The position numbers and the translations under genes were made by a program. This document shows positions 53,311 through 61,776 of a stretch of 64,000 bases of DNA, piece by piece. Below the pieces are notes generated by a model, which worked only from the letters and a program-made list of their open reading frames with translations, searched no databases and was not told the DNA's origin. The DNA comes from Ascoidea asiatica (Eukaryota > Ascomycota > Saccharomycetes > Ascoideales > Ascoideaceae), in assembly GCA_001600695.1 (NCBI GenBank), contig BCKQ01000002.1:1871340-1935339 (forward strand), written 5' to 3'. Position 1 is the stretch's first letter. Every line of letters starts with the position of its first letter.

Positions 53311-55137
53311 CTTTTGCGCTCAAGAAACAAATTCAAAGATCAAAAACAGAAATTTAAAAAGAAAAACAAAAAGGAACTATTCAATGGATAGGCAAACTAG
53401 TCCCTATTGAACTCTAGAATATTCTTTAATCATTCAACTGTTTTTTCACTTAAAAATCCTTAATCAATTCAACTGAACTAAAATTTAAGAAAATAAAAAA
53501 GTAAAATCATTTAATTCAATATTTTAATCTTAGAATCTCTTAGAATAGTTTTAAAATTACCGCATTGTACATTTATTATATCTAAGACAAATGAAATCAT
53601 TAAAAACCAAATTCTCAATAAGAGGATAATACAACAATAAGTTCATAATCGTATATGATTAATTTTTTTTTTTTTTTCTTAATTTCAATTACTTAACTTT
53701 CATGACTGATTTTTTTGTTTTTATAATGATTTTTTCTCCATTGATTACTCCAAAACTTAATTTTTTTTGTTATTAAGTATTAAAATTTTCTCCTCAGTGA
53801 ATTATTACTTCTTTACATAATTCAATAATGCCAATACTCTCCATTCATCATTAATAACAGTAAATTAGATTATACTAGTACAGTGCTATAAGAATAATAA
53901 AAAAAAGTATTAAAGCTTATTAGAATTTTGTATAAATTAAAAAATTTAAAATTATTATCAATAAATTAAAATATTCAATAATAAATGTTTATGCTAAAAG
54001 AAAACTTACAATAGAAAATAAGTCAAAAAGAATTTAATCAAATTAGTAAACGGTAAGTTTAAATCTTTTTTCAACCATAATTTAAAATAAAATAGCATCT
54101 AGTTGAATTTAGTTTATTATTAGTATTTAATAAAAAAAAATAAAATATAAAATATTCAAAAAATAAGTACGACATGTTTTCAGTCTAAGTTTACGGTCTG
54201 AAATTTACTATATACATGGTATTCGGAAATATTCATACCTTCATCTAAAATAATGTCTTGGTTTCGATGTTCAATAAAAAGTTTTGGTAAATATTGAAAA
54301 AAAAATTAAAATATATATCTTCAATTGTCAAGTTATTAAAAATAGATTATATAGGCATAACCGACAAAACAAATATTGCAATACTACTTTTTTTATCTTC
54401 CAAAACCTGAAAATATTATTCGTCTTTCAATTTCGCTACAAAATGTTTTAAAAGACAAATTTTTCTCTGAATTGCATTAAAAGGGATATTTCTTTATTAT
54501 CAACCACTGTGAATCCCCAAACTCAGGGCAAAATAAAATTCAACTTAAATGGAAATAACTCTTTTAATTTATAATTTCATATAGTGATGTGTGATGAACA
54601 ATAATGAACACAATAAATTCACTGACTTCAAATTGAAATAAAAGAAAGAAAATGTGCTTTTGAATTATTTCACTAAAAACTGTAAGTTGAAAAACAGAGA
54701 AACCGACCCACCTCACTGGTTTTAAATGTTACTGCATCTAAAGGTATTTAAATGTATATATGGTTAAATTACGTAATATTCTTTGGATAATACCATATTT
54801 GTGGTTCCAATCGATTTTTCTTTTTTTAAGTTGGCACTAACATTCAAAAAAAAAAATAGGCCTGAGTTTTTACAAAGAAACATTAAATAATGCAAAATTC
54901 AACCTTTGAGTCTCTCAAAATTTCCAACTTGCACAAGAATTCTCGATATTTATTTTTTTTTCGAAAACTTGGCCGATTATTTTTTTCCAAGCAATAAAAA
55001 TATGGATCTGATTTAATTTTTAAGTATTTAATGAATGAAAAAGGATTTAGAAGTGATTATCCTTATCGAGTTCATTAATTTATATATTTCAATTTCATTC
55101 TGAAATATTTTCATTTCAAAATATTTTTATTAGAAGA

Positions 55138-56940
55138 ATGAAGAATTTTGGTGAAAGACCTCATGTTTTTAAAAACACATTTCATGAATTATGTGTGGTT
55201 TTCTTAATTTGTATGATTCAATTATTGACTCAATGTGGGACTGGACAAACATTACCTATAATGAATATTATAGCGGATTCCTTTGGAAATAAAGTTACTT
55301 CAGGTGATAAAGTTTGGTTCATGGCTTCATATCCATTAACTGTTGGTACTTTTATTTTAATATCTGGAAGATTAGGAGATATATTAGGCTTGAAAAAAAT
55401 ATTTATCATTGGTTGTCTTTTTTCTGCAATTTGGTCTTTGATTGCAGGATTTTCTTCATACTCTAAAAGTACTGTTTTTTTCATAGTTTGTAGAGCATTT
55501 CAAGGTGTTGGTTGTGCTTTTGCAATGCCTTGTGGATTAGGTATTTTAGGATTGGTTTATAAAAATGGTACAGTTAGAAAAAACTTTGTTTTTGCTACAT
55601 TTGGAGTATTCGCTCCTATTGGTGCTTACATGGGCTATTTAATGTCACCAGTTGTTAGTCAACTATATAAATGGGCTTTATCTTTTTATCTTTACTCCAT
55701 TGTTTGCTTTCTTATCGGAATCATTTCTCTTTTTGTTTTACCTAATCCAACTCCTCAATCAATGCTTTTATTTCAAGAAAATCAGAATAATGAACAAGAA
55801 AAACAAAAAGAAAAACAGAAAGAAACAAAAGAGACTGAAGATAACCGAGAGAATCCAGAAAATGAATTAAACTTAAAAATTGTGGATAATAAAAATTCAA
55901 ATGATTTTCCTAAGAATAGAAATAATGATAATAATTTAGATATCAGGAAAGAAGAAAGTATAAATGAACAAGTCGAGAATTTTGTTCAAGAAGCAAATGT
56001 AAATGATGAAAATCAAAATGATATGACGTTTCAAAAATCAATCACTCATTCTTTAACCAGAGTTTCAACAACAGCTTCAGTTGTTTTAACTGATTTACAG
56101 AAATTGGATTTCATTGGAAGTTCATTAGGTGTTCTTGGATTAATCTTATTCAATTTTTCATGGAATCAAGCTCCTGTTGTTGGTTGGGATAGTCCTTATA
56201 TTATTGTATTATTAATAATTTCTATTATTTCTCTCATATCATTTTTCATTTATGAAAAAAATTATTCAGTTTATCCTTTAATTCCAAAGAATGTTTTAAA
56301 TTTTAAAACTACATTAATTTTAGCATGTATTGCATTTGGTTGGGGCTCATTCGGAGTTTACTTATATTATTTTTGGTCATTTATTTTGAATGAAAAACAT
56401 TACACTCCTATTCAAGGTGGATTTTGTATGTTACCTTTTATGTTTTTTGGGGTAATTGCAGCAATTTTAGTTGGATTATTGATTGATTTAATTGATGCTT
56501 CTTTTTTAATATTTGCTGCTATGTGTGCTTTTTTATTTGGAATTGCAATGTTAGCTTGGACTCCAGTTCATCAATCATATTGGAAAATGCTTTTTCCACA
56601 ATCAATTATCTCATTTGGAATGGATTTGAGTTTTCCTGCAGGTGCTATATTACTTTCAAATAAATTACCTAAAAAACATCAAGGTATGGCTGGCTCTTTA
56701 GTCTCAACTATGGTAAGTTATTCAACCTCAATTTTTTTAGGAGTTGGATCAACTGCAGAAACATATTACCTTAAAAATAATTCTAATAAATCTCAGTTAG
56801 ATGGTTATAGAGCAGGAATGTATGCAGGCGTTGGAATTGCATCTTTAGGTGTAGTTACTTCTGTTGTATTGATTATTGAAAGTATGGTACATAAATCTCC
56901 AAAAGATTTTAAAAATTCAGAAGATATAGAGAAGAAATAA
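55138..56940 (+). CDS. ATR1: DHA2-family drug:H+ antiporter, Atr1-like
   Basis: The family (DHA2, 14 membrane spans) exports drugs. Yeast Atr1 gives resistance to aminotriazole and boron, and YMR279C and YOR378W are relatives. The 600-aa product starts at the ATG at 55138. Early motifs are TLPIMNIIADSFG, WFMASYPLTVGTFILISGRLGDILG (MFS signature A between TM2 and TM3) and FFIVCRAFQGVGCAFAMPCG (R-x-x-QG-x-G, TM4/5). A hydrophilic loop rich in Gln/Glu/Asn (about residues 215-300) joins the halves. The second half has GWGSFGVYLYYFWSFIL and FPAGAILLSNKLPKKHQGMAGSLVSTM. Codon use is less extreme than its neighbours, with more GC-ending codons, as in the relic that follows it. The substrate is not known. 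Confidence 0.88.
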   Translation: MKNFGERPHVFKNTFHELCVVFLICMIQLLTQCGTGQTLPIMNIIADSFGNKVTSGDKVWFMASYPLTVGTFILISGRLGDILGLKKIFIIGCLFSAIWSLIAGFSSYSKSTVFFIVCRAFQGVGCAFAMPCGLGILGLVYKNGTVRKNFVFATFGVFAPIGAYMGYLMSPVVSQLYKWALSFYLYSIVCFLIGIISLFVLPNPTPQSMLLFQENQNNEQEKQKEKQKETKETEDNRENPENELNLKIVDNKNSNDFPKNRNNDNNLDIRKEESINEQVENFVQEANVNDENQNDMTFQKSITHSLTRVSTTASVVLTDLQKLDFIGSSLGVLGLILFNFSWNQAPVVGWDSPYIIVLLIISIISLISFFIYEKNYSVYPLIPKNVLNFKTTLILACIAFGWGSFGVYLYYFWSFILNEKHYTPIQGGFCMLPFMFFGVIAAILVGLLIDLIDASFLIFAAMCAFLFGIAMLAWTPVHQSYWKMLFPQSIISFGMDLSFPAGAILLSNKLPKKHQGMAGSLVSTMVSYSTSIFLGVGSTAETYYLKNNSNKSQLDGYRAGMYAGVGIASLGVVTSVVLIIESMVHKSPKDFKNSEDIEKK

Positions 56941-56941
56941 T

Positions 56942-57960
56942 CTGTTCATTAAACAATTTACTAAATTCTCTGCTTAATTCTCTAATGATTGTTGTCATTC
57001 CCCATAGGTTATTTTCTGAAAAACGGAGAAAAATGGTTCATTTATCTGGTGAGCTGAAAACTCTAATAAAAGCTCCGATTGTTTCTAGATATAAATATTT
57101 GCCATCTATTTTTCGTGACATTAATTTTTTACAAAAGTTTTAATCTATGAGAAGGAAAAGTAATGATTTTATAAAAGATGCAGTATCAAATGAAATATAT
57201 TACTTTTCTGAGGTATTAAAATTTTAGATCTAGGGTTATTTTAGTCACTTCAAAAACAAGGGCTTTTTAATATTAGAAGCATATTTTCCTTTTCTCGACA
57301 ACTTAATATCAAGTCTAATGTTCTTTGTTTAATATATGATACATATTTCTTTCAATATAATATCAATCATTATAATTTTAGTTAAATAAAGGACCTGAAC
57401 CTGCCTGAGAATGTTTTGTTTTTAAATATTCAACTTTTAAGATATGCTTTAAATAAAGCCTAAGTAATTCACAATAATGATAATTTATATTCATATTAGT
57501 AGCTTTAATTCAATAACGATCAATCATGAAGCCACTCGAAACACATGATCTAACAAGTTTTTTTTCAATAATGTGGATCAATGTTTTCAAAAAATATTTT
57601 AAATTTCAACTGAATTTGTGAATGACTTTCAGTATCATCAAAATTATTGACCTGATCAAATCATTGCCATACTGATTTGAAAATTTTCAATTTAAAATTC
57701 CATATTTGAGTGTGGTTATTGGGCTTGATAAATAGAATGATAATTATTTAACAAAATAGAGTTTCTGATTTTAGAAAAAAGATTTCACTTTATCAAGAGT
57801 TGTTGAACAGTTTTTCCTTAGACATTTGCCTAATAGTTTATAACTTTATTAATATTTTTATCAAACATGGTTTCTATTAACCCCGTCAAATAAACTATAA
57901 CTAGTTCTGTTATTCCTTTTGCCTTTATGGTTGTAGTCTCAAAAAAAAAACTCCTATATT
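56942..57960 (-). pseudogene. Decayed protein-coding gene between ATR1-like and tRNA-Asp
   Basis: On the minus strand successive open pieces read as protein. 57940-57830 has 36 codons (ETTTIKAKGITELVIVYL and on). About 57690-57570 includes FDDTESHSQIQLKFKIFFEN. 57494-57378 has 38 codons from an ATG (YHYCELLRLYLKHILKVEYL and on). 57121-56942 has about 60 codons with a single TGA at codon 28, ending TTIIRELSREFSKLFNEQ. They are linked only through frame changes and several stops. The look (charged, helical, FFEN-type segments) faintly recalls the middle region of fungal Zn2Cys6 regulators, which often flank transporter genes, but no diagnostic motif remains. A retroelement relic is another option given the tRNA. 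Confidence 0.5.
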
Positions 57961-58057
57961 ATAAATTGTCTCTTCTCTCTCTGGTTGGCCTGATGACCAC
58001 TCTCAGTTTCTTCAATCTATTTCGAAATAAAGGGAAAGGCTAAAAATTCAAGGAAAA

Positions 58058-58129
58058 TCCGTGATAGTTTAGTGGCTAGAATTGCCGCTTGTCGCGTGGC
58101 AGACCGGGGTTCAATTCCCCGTCGCGGAG
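58058..58129 (+). tRNA. tRNA-Asp (anticodon GTC)
   Basis: A 72-nt cloverleaf starts TCCGTGATAGTTTAGTGG and has anticodon loop TTGTCGC. The anticodon stem GCCGC/GTGGC differs from the yeast stem by compensated changes. The T arm is GTTCAATTCC and the end CGCGGAG pairs with the start. There is no intron. Confidence 0.97.
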
Positions 58130-58562
58130 TTAATTTTTTTCTAAAATTTCAGTACTTTTTTTCAAATTTTGTTACACTTTTTCTTTTTTTATTGCTTTTT
58201 TTTCTCTTTTATTACTTTTTATTTCCATGAACAATGGATCAAATCAACTATTGAAAATAGCCTCGATTCACTTATTTTTCTTATTGTTCTTGATATAATG
58301 AAAAAATTATGAACAAAAAATCTTATTAGATAGAATAGAATCAAACTGATTAGATTAAACATTTGAAAGAAATGTGTAAGCGATATTGAATCAAATTAAA
58401 CTATTTTTTTTCTCGAACGATTCGAAGTAAATTGAGAAAATAAAAAGCTACTTTTGAATTATTTAATGATTTTTCAATAGATAATGTATTTCATATAGGT
58501 AATTATAAACTAAAAATGATATATATATTGAATATATAAATTAAAATGAAAAATTATAGTAA
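58130..58562. other. Intergenic tRNA-Asp / RTA1-family gene
   Basis: It begins with the Pol III terminator T run at 58134-58140, then poly-T-rich DNA and the 3' flank of the RTA1-family gene. Nothing else is seen. Confidence 0.5.
58134..58140 (+). terminator. Pol III terminator of tRNA-Asp
   Basis: Seven T residues lie five bases after the tRNA 3' end, the normal RNA polymerase III stop. Confidence 0.9.
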
Positions 58563-59618
58563 TTATTGATTTAAATGCTCTGGAGAATTAACTAAATCAT
58601 AAAATTCTTTATAATCATAATAATCAGGTCTGAAAGTTTTTGCATTTTTAGATTTTTTAATTAAAATATTAAATTTATTACCTTTTAATAAAATTCCAGG
58701 ATAAAAAGGTAAAGTTAAAAGTAAAATTGCAGCAGATATCATTGCAGCATCTAAAATTAATAAATAAATTTCATGAGTTGCTAAATAACCTTTTAAAGTT
58801 TCTTTTAATTCAACAACTCTATAAATACAACGAATATAAATTAAAATAATTGAAAAAGAAATAAGTAAAGGTAATAAATTAAAAAATTTTCCAATTCTAA
58901 TTTTTTGAAATTTTGGATCAAATAAATGATCTTTTTCTTTTAAAGTAAAATGATGTTTTTTTAAATTTTTATTTTCTTGAAGTAAATTATCAGTTTTAAA
59001 ATAAATTGAATAAATAAAATGAGACCAAAAAAATAAAAAAATAGTCATGGTAATAATTTGAATAATTATTCCAGCTAAAGCAATATGAGAACCAGTTTTT
59101 GGAGATTGACCTTGAGTGATTTTTTTAGCAGCAATTCCACCACCAAGAGCTTGAACAAATAAACAAATTACATCAGTAGTTATGAAGAAAATTGAATAAA
59201 TTTTTGGATTTAAAATTGAATAATAATCACCATAAATTACAACTAATTGAGCTAAAAGATAATAAATTCCAGCCATAATAAAAGCAGGAGCAAAAGTTAA
59301 ACAAATTATTTGAATTTTATAATAAGTTGATTGAGAAGTATTAAAATGAGCTAATAATCTTGAAATATAACCAATAATTTCAGCAATTGAACCTAAAGTA
59401 ATTGTAATTTGAAACCATTTTTGTTTGAATAAAAATCCTAAAATTAATTGAGAAATTATAATAAAACCAAAAATTATTGTAAAAACCAAATTTGCTGGTA
59501 ATGAAGGAGTATATCCAAAAGGATTTTCAACTATTGCAGCAAGTGATTCAGCTTCCAATTCACTTATTGAAGTAGTAGAAAAAGAAGCTAAGGTATCAGT
59601 AGTTATTGTTGTAGACAT
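58563..59618 (-). CDS. RSB1: RTA1-family membrane protein (Rsb1/Rta1-like)
   Basis: RTA1-family proteins are fungal seven-helix plasma membrane proteins. Yeast Rsb1 is linked to release of sphingoid long-chain bases, and Rta1 and Rtm1 to resistance to toxic compounds. The ATG at 59618 gives MSTTITTDTLASFS and 351 aa, close to Rsb1 (354); in-frame sequence further upstream has no ATG. Family blocks are NPFGYTPSLPANLVFTIIF, LGSIAEIIGYISRLL, LTFAPAFIMAGIYYLLAQLV, FFITTDVICLFVQALGGGIA and, in TM6-7, RCIYRVVELKETLKGYLATHE with LLILDAAMISAAILLLTLPF. The Ser/Thr-rich N-terminus is probably extracellular. Which paralogue it is remains open. Confidence 0.88.
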   Translation of the reverse strand: MSTTITTDTLASFSTTSISELEAESLAAIVENPFGYTPSLPANLVFTIIFGFIIISQLILGFLFKQKWFQITITLGSIAEIIGYISRLLAHFNTSQSTYYKIQIICLTFAPAFIMAGIYYLLAQLVVIYGDYYSILNPKIYSIFFITTDVICLFVQALGGGIAAKKITQGQSPKTGSHIALAGIIIQIITMTIFLFFWSHFIYSIYFKTDNLLQENKNLKKHHFTLKEKDHLFDPKFQKIRIGKFFNLLPLLISFSIILIYIRCIYRVVELKETLKGYLATHEIYLLILDAAMISAAILLLTLPFYPGILLKGNKFNILIKKSKNAKTFRPDYYDYKEFYDLVNSPEHLNQ

Positions 59619-60500
59619 TTTTAAAAAGATAAAGACACAAGAAAGCAAAAGAAAAAGTTTAAAATTGATTGAGAGAAGATCAAATTCTAATAAACAATGA
59701 TTTTAAATTTAATTAAATTAAATTAAATTAAATTGAATTGAATTGAATTGAATTGAATTGAATTGAATTGAATTGAATTGATAGATCAAAAAACTTATCA
59801 ATTTAGAGAAAAAATGGCAGTTATTTATACAAAAAAAAGAGAAATCATTTTGAGATTACATTGAATAAGCATGAAAATAATGAAAGAAGATTTTTGCAAA
59901 CAATTATTTCTGTTCCTTTGATGGTTTCACTAAGATTAAAAACAATTGTTTTGTTTATATTTAATACAAAACAAAGTGAATTTTTTTTTTTTTCAAAGAA
60001 TAGATTGAATTTTAATAAATTTAGGTATCGAACTCCAAATTCTGGGTTGTATTGAAGTAAATTTAAAGTCTGAGCCTGGTTAAAGACAGCCGTGATCCGG
60101 GCCGTTAGCCGTTAAATATGTAAAGGATTCATACGCCACAAACAAAAATTTGAAAAAATTAATCAAACAAAAGCACCGCCACGCATTTTCAAGCTTCAGA
60201 AACAGAAGCCAGAATTGCGGTACTGTGCTGCATCAGTATTACACTGGCAGCGTGTAACTTTATGCGAAAAGGAAAATCTAGATTTTAAGTTATTTTTTTT
60301 GTATGGCTGGAATTTAGTATACGATAGAAAGAATAATATTTATTAAAATAGAAAATAGTTGGTTTGAAAGTTATGGAAAGTATAATAAGTCATAAAATTT
60401 CACGATAATAAAAATAAGATATTTATTGTAAAGTTATAAATATATAATTTGAAAGTATTGATGCATAGTAAGCTTAAAACCAGAAAAAAAAAAAAAAAAC
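59619..60500. promoter_or_regulatory. RTA1-family gene upstream region
   Basis: It starts with an AATTA/AATTG pentamer tract (about 59706-59780). A coding-like open stretch without ATG runs 59861-60055 (plus strand, NERRFLQTIISVPLMVSLRL within). It follows a 16-codon frame from the ATG at 59814 in another frame, so it may be a small relic; I do not call it a gene. A modest GC island at 60060-60260 has the repeat CCGTTAGCCGTTAA and GCACCGCCACGC. Confidence 0.45.
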
Positions 60501-60797
60501 TCATAAAACAGCTTGTTTTTTTTTCAAAATCTTATTTAATGGTTTGAATAAATATGAAGACAGCTTGTAAATAGATATGATAATTTTACTTAAATATGAT
60601 GGTTCTTCTGGAAAATAACCACCATTTGATGAAACTGTAACTTTTCTTGTAAACTTATTTTTGGTAAATTCTGGTAGTTTATCATTACAAAACTCGCATT
60701 CTTTAATTTCTAAAGTATTTATACCGCCACAAGAACAAACCCACCGATTTTGTTTATAAGCTTCTTTTACAGTTGGAAGTCTGAATTTAGTTTTCAT
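60501..60797 (-). CDS. Small RanBP2-type zinc finger protein, 98 aa
   Basis: The ATG at 60797 opens 98 codons with good host codon use. Residues 19-37 fit a RanBP2-type zinc finger: W19, C21, C23, N27, C34 and C37, that is W-x-C-x-C-x3-N-x6-C-x2-C. Only one residue separates the first two cysteines, where two to four are usual. After the finger come LPEFTKNKFTRKVTVSSNGG and a C-terminal segment of alternating hydrophobic and basic residues (SKIIISIYKLSSYLFKPLNK) that could form an amphipathic membrane-binding helix. Family fingers bind RNA or ubiquitin. I do not recognise an orthologue. It stands between two plasma-membrane protein genes on the same strand. Confidence 0.7.
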   Translation of the reverse strand: MKTKFRLPTVKEAYKQNRWVCSCGGINTLEIKECEFCNDKLPEFTKNKFTRKVTVSSNGGYFPEEPSYLSKIIISIYKLSSYLFKPLNKILKKKQAVL

Positions 60798-61776
60798 TTT
60801 ATAAAGTTATTTAAGTTTTTATAGTCAATTTTATAATAGTTTTATTGAAAAAAAAAAGAAAAACTATTTAAGTTAAAAAGAGATATTCGCCGATTTTCAA
60901 ATAATTATTTTCAAAAGTTGTGGAAAAACAATAGTATTTATATAAAATTGCATAAATTATAATTTCTATACTGCGCAACTACGAGGTAATTTTAACATTT
61001 AATTTTACGAACAGCTATATATTTTGTTGCCTTTTTTTCTATGTGTACCGCGGTCCAAATTTAAAAGTCTCAAAATACCTATTCTATCCACCTTACTTTA
61101 AAGTCACGTGACTGTGTTTTAAACTGATTTTAAAGCTTAGTTCTAATGTTCTTTATTTTAGGACTTTTCTACGGAAATAAATAATAAAAGTAAATTAGTG
61201 AATGAAGTTAAAATTGGTAAAAAAAAACCTTTTTATTGGAATCTGTTAAAAATATATGATAATTTTATTAAAAACCGAATTAAATGAGATTGATAAAAAC
61301 AATCAAACAAGGTTTAATCAACAAAATTAATGATTAAAAATATTGATGTAAAAAAAAAAAATTGATTTACAATATACTGTATTATATTTATTTAAAAGAT
61401 AAAAGATAAAAGATAAAAGATAAAAGATAAAAGATAAAAGATAAAAGATAAAAGATAAAAGATAAAAGATAAAAGATAAAAGATAAAAGATAAAAGATAA
61501 AAGATAAAAGATAAAAGATAAAAAGTTAGTAATAAATATATATTGATAAATATGAAAAGATAAAAATTGAAAAGAAATATAAGAAAATCATAGAAAATCA
61601 TAGAAAGTATAGAAAGTATAGAAAGTATAGAAAGTATAGAAATTATAGAAATTATAAAAATTATAAAAACAAAAAAAACAAAAAAAACAAAAAATTTAAT
61701 TTAAGAAAATGTTAAAAATTCAGTAAATTCCAAAATTCAAAAGTTAATGTTTTAAACTAAAAAATAATTAGATTAA
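60798..61776. other. Intergenic zinc-finger gene / DUR3
   Basis: The zinc-finger promoter side contains GTCACGTGAC, a 10-bp palindrome around an E-box (61103-61112), and ACCGCGGT at about 61047-61054. The DUR3 3' side carries an 18-copy heptamer array (61394-61519), then a 9-bp GAAAGTATA repeat (about 61604-61640). No gene is supported. Confidence 0.5.
61394..61519. repeat. 18 copies of heptamer AAAAGAT
   Basis: A perfect 126-bp tandem array in the DUR3 3' flank. Because 7 is not a multiple of 3, it reads as a 7-residue repeat in every frame, so the apparent ORF over it is an artefact. Confidence 0.97.

Larger units (their letters stand above)
51482..55137. other. 3.6-kb gene-poor region
   Basis: The YCP4-proximal part has TCAATT repeats (51522-51560), GTCACATGAC and the E-box AGCACGTGCT (51982-51991). 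A 13-copy heptamer repeat follows. From about 52300 to 55100 the DNA is AT-rich but of higher complexity, with no intact gene. Broken coding-like pieces occur, mainly on the minus strand (52850-53310). Such a region could also host a replication origin or centromere, but I see no specific signal. Confidence 0.4.

Noticed and set aside
59861-60055. 64-codon open frame downstream of an AATTG tract
   Set aside because: It is protein-like but begins at TTG, has no usable early ATG and no homologue I know. Kept only as a possible relic in the intergenic entry.
61392-61601. ORF with repeated Leu-Leu-Ser-Phe-Ile-Phe-Tyr
   Set aside because: It is the translation of an AAAAGAT heptamer array.
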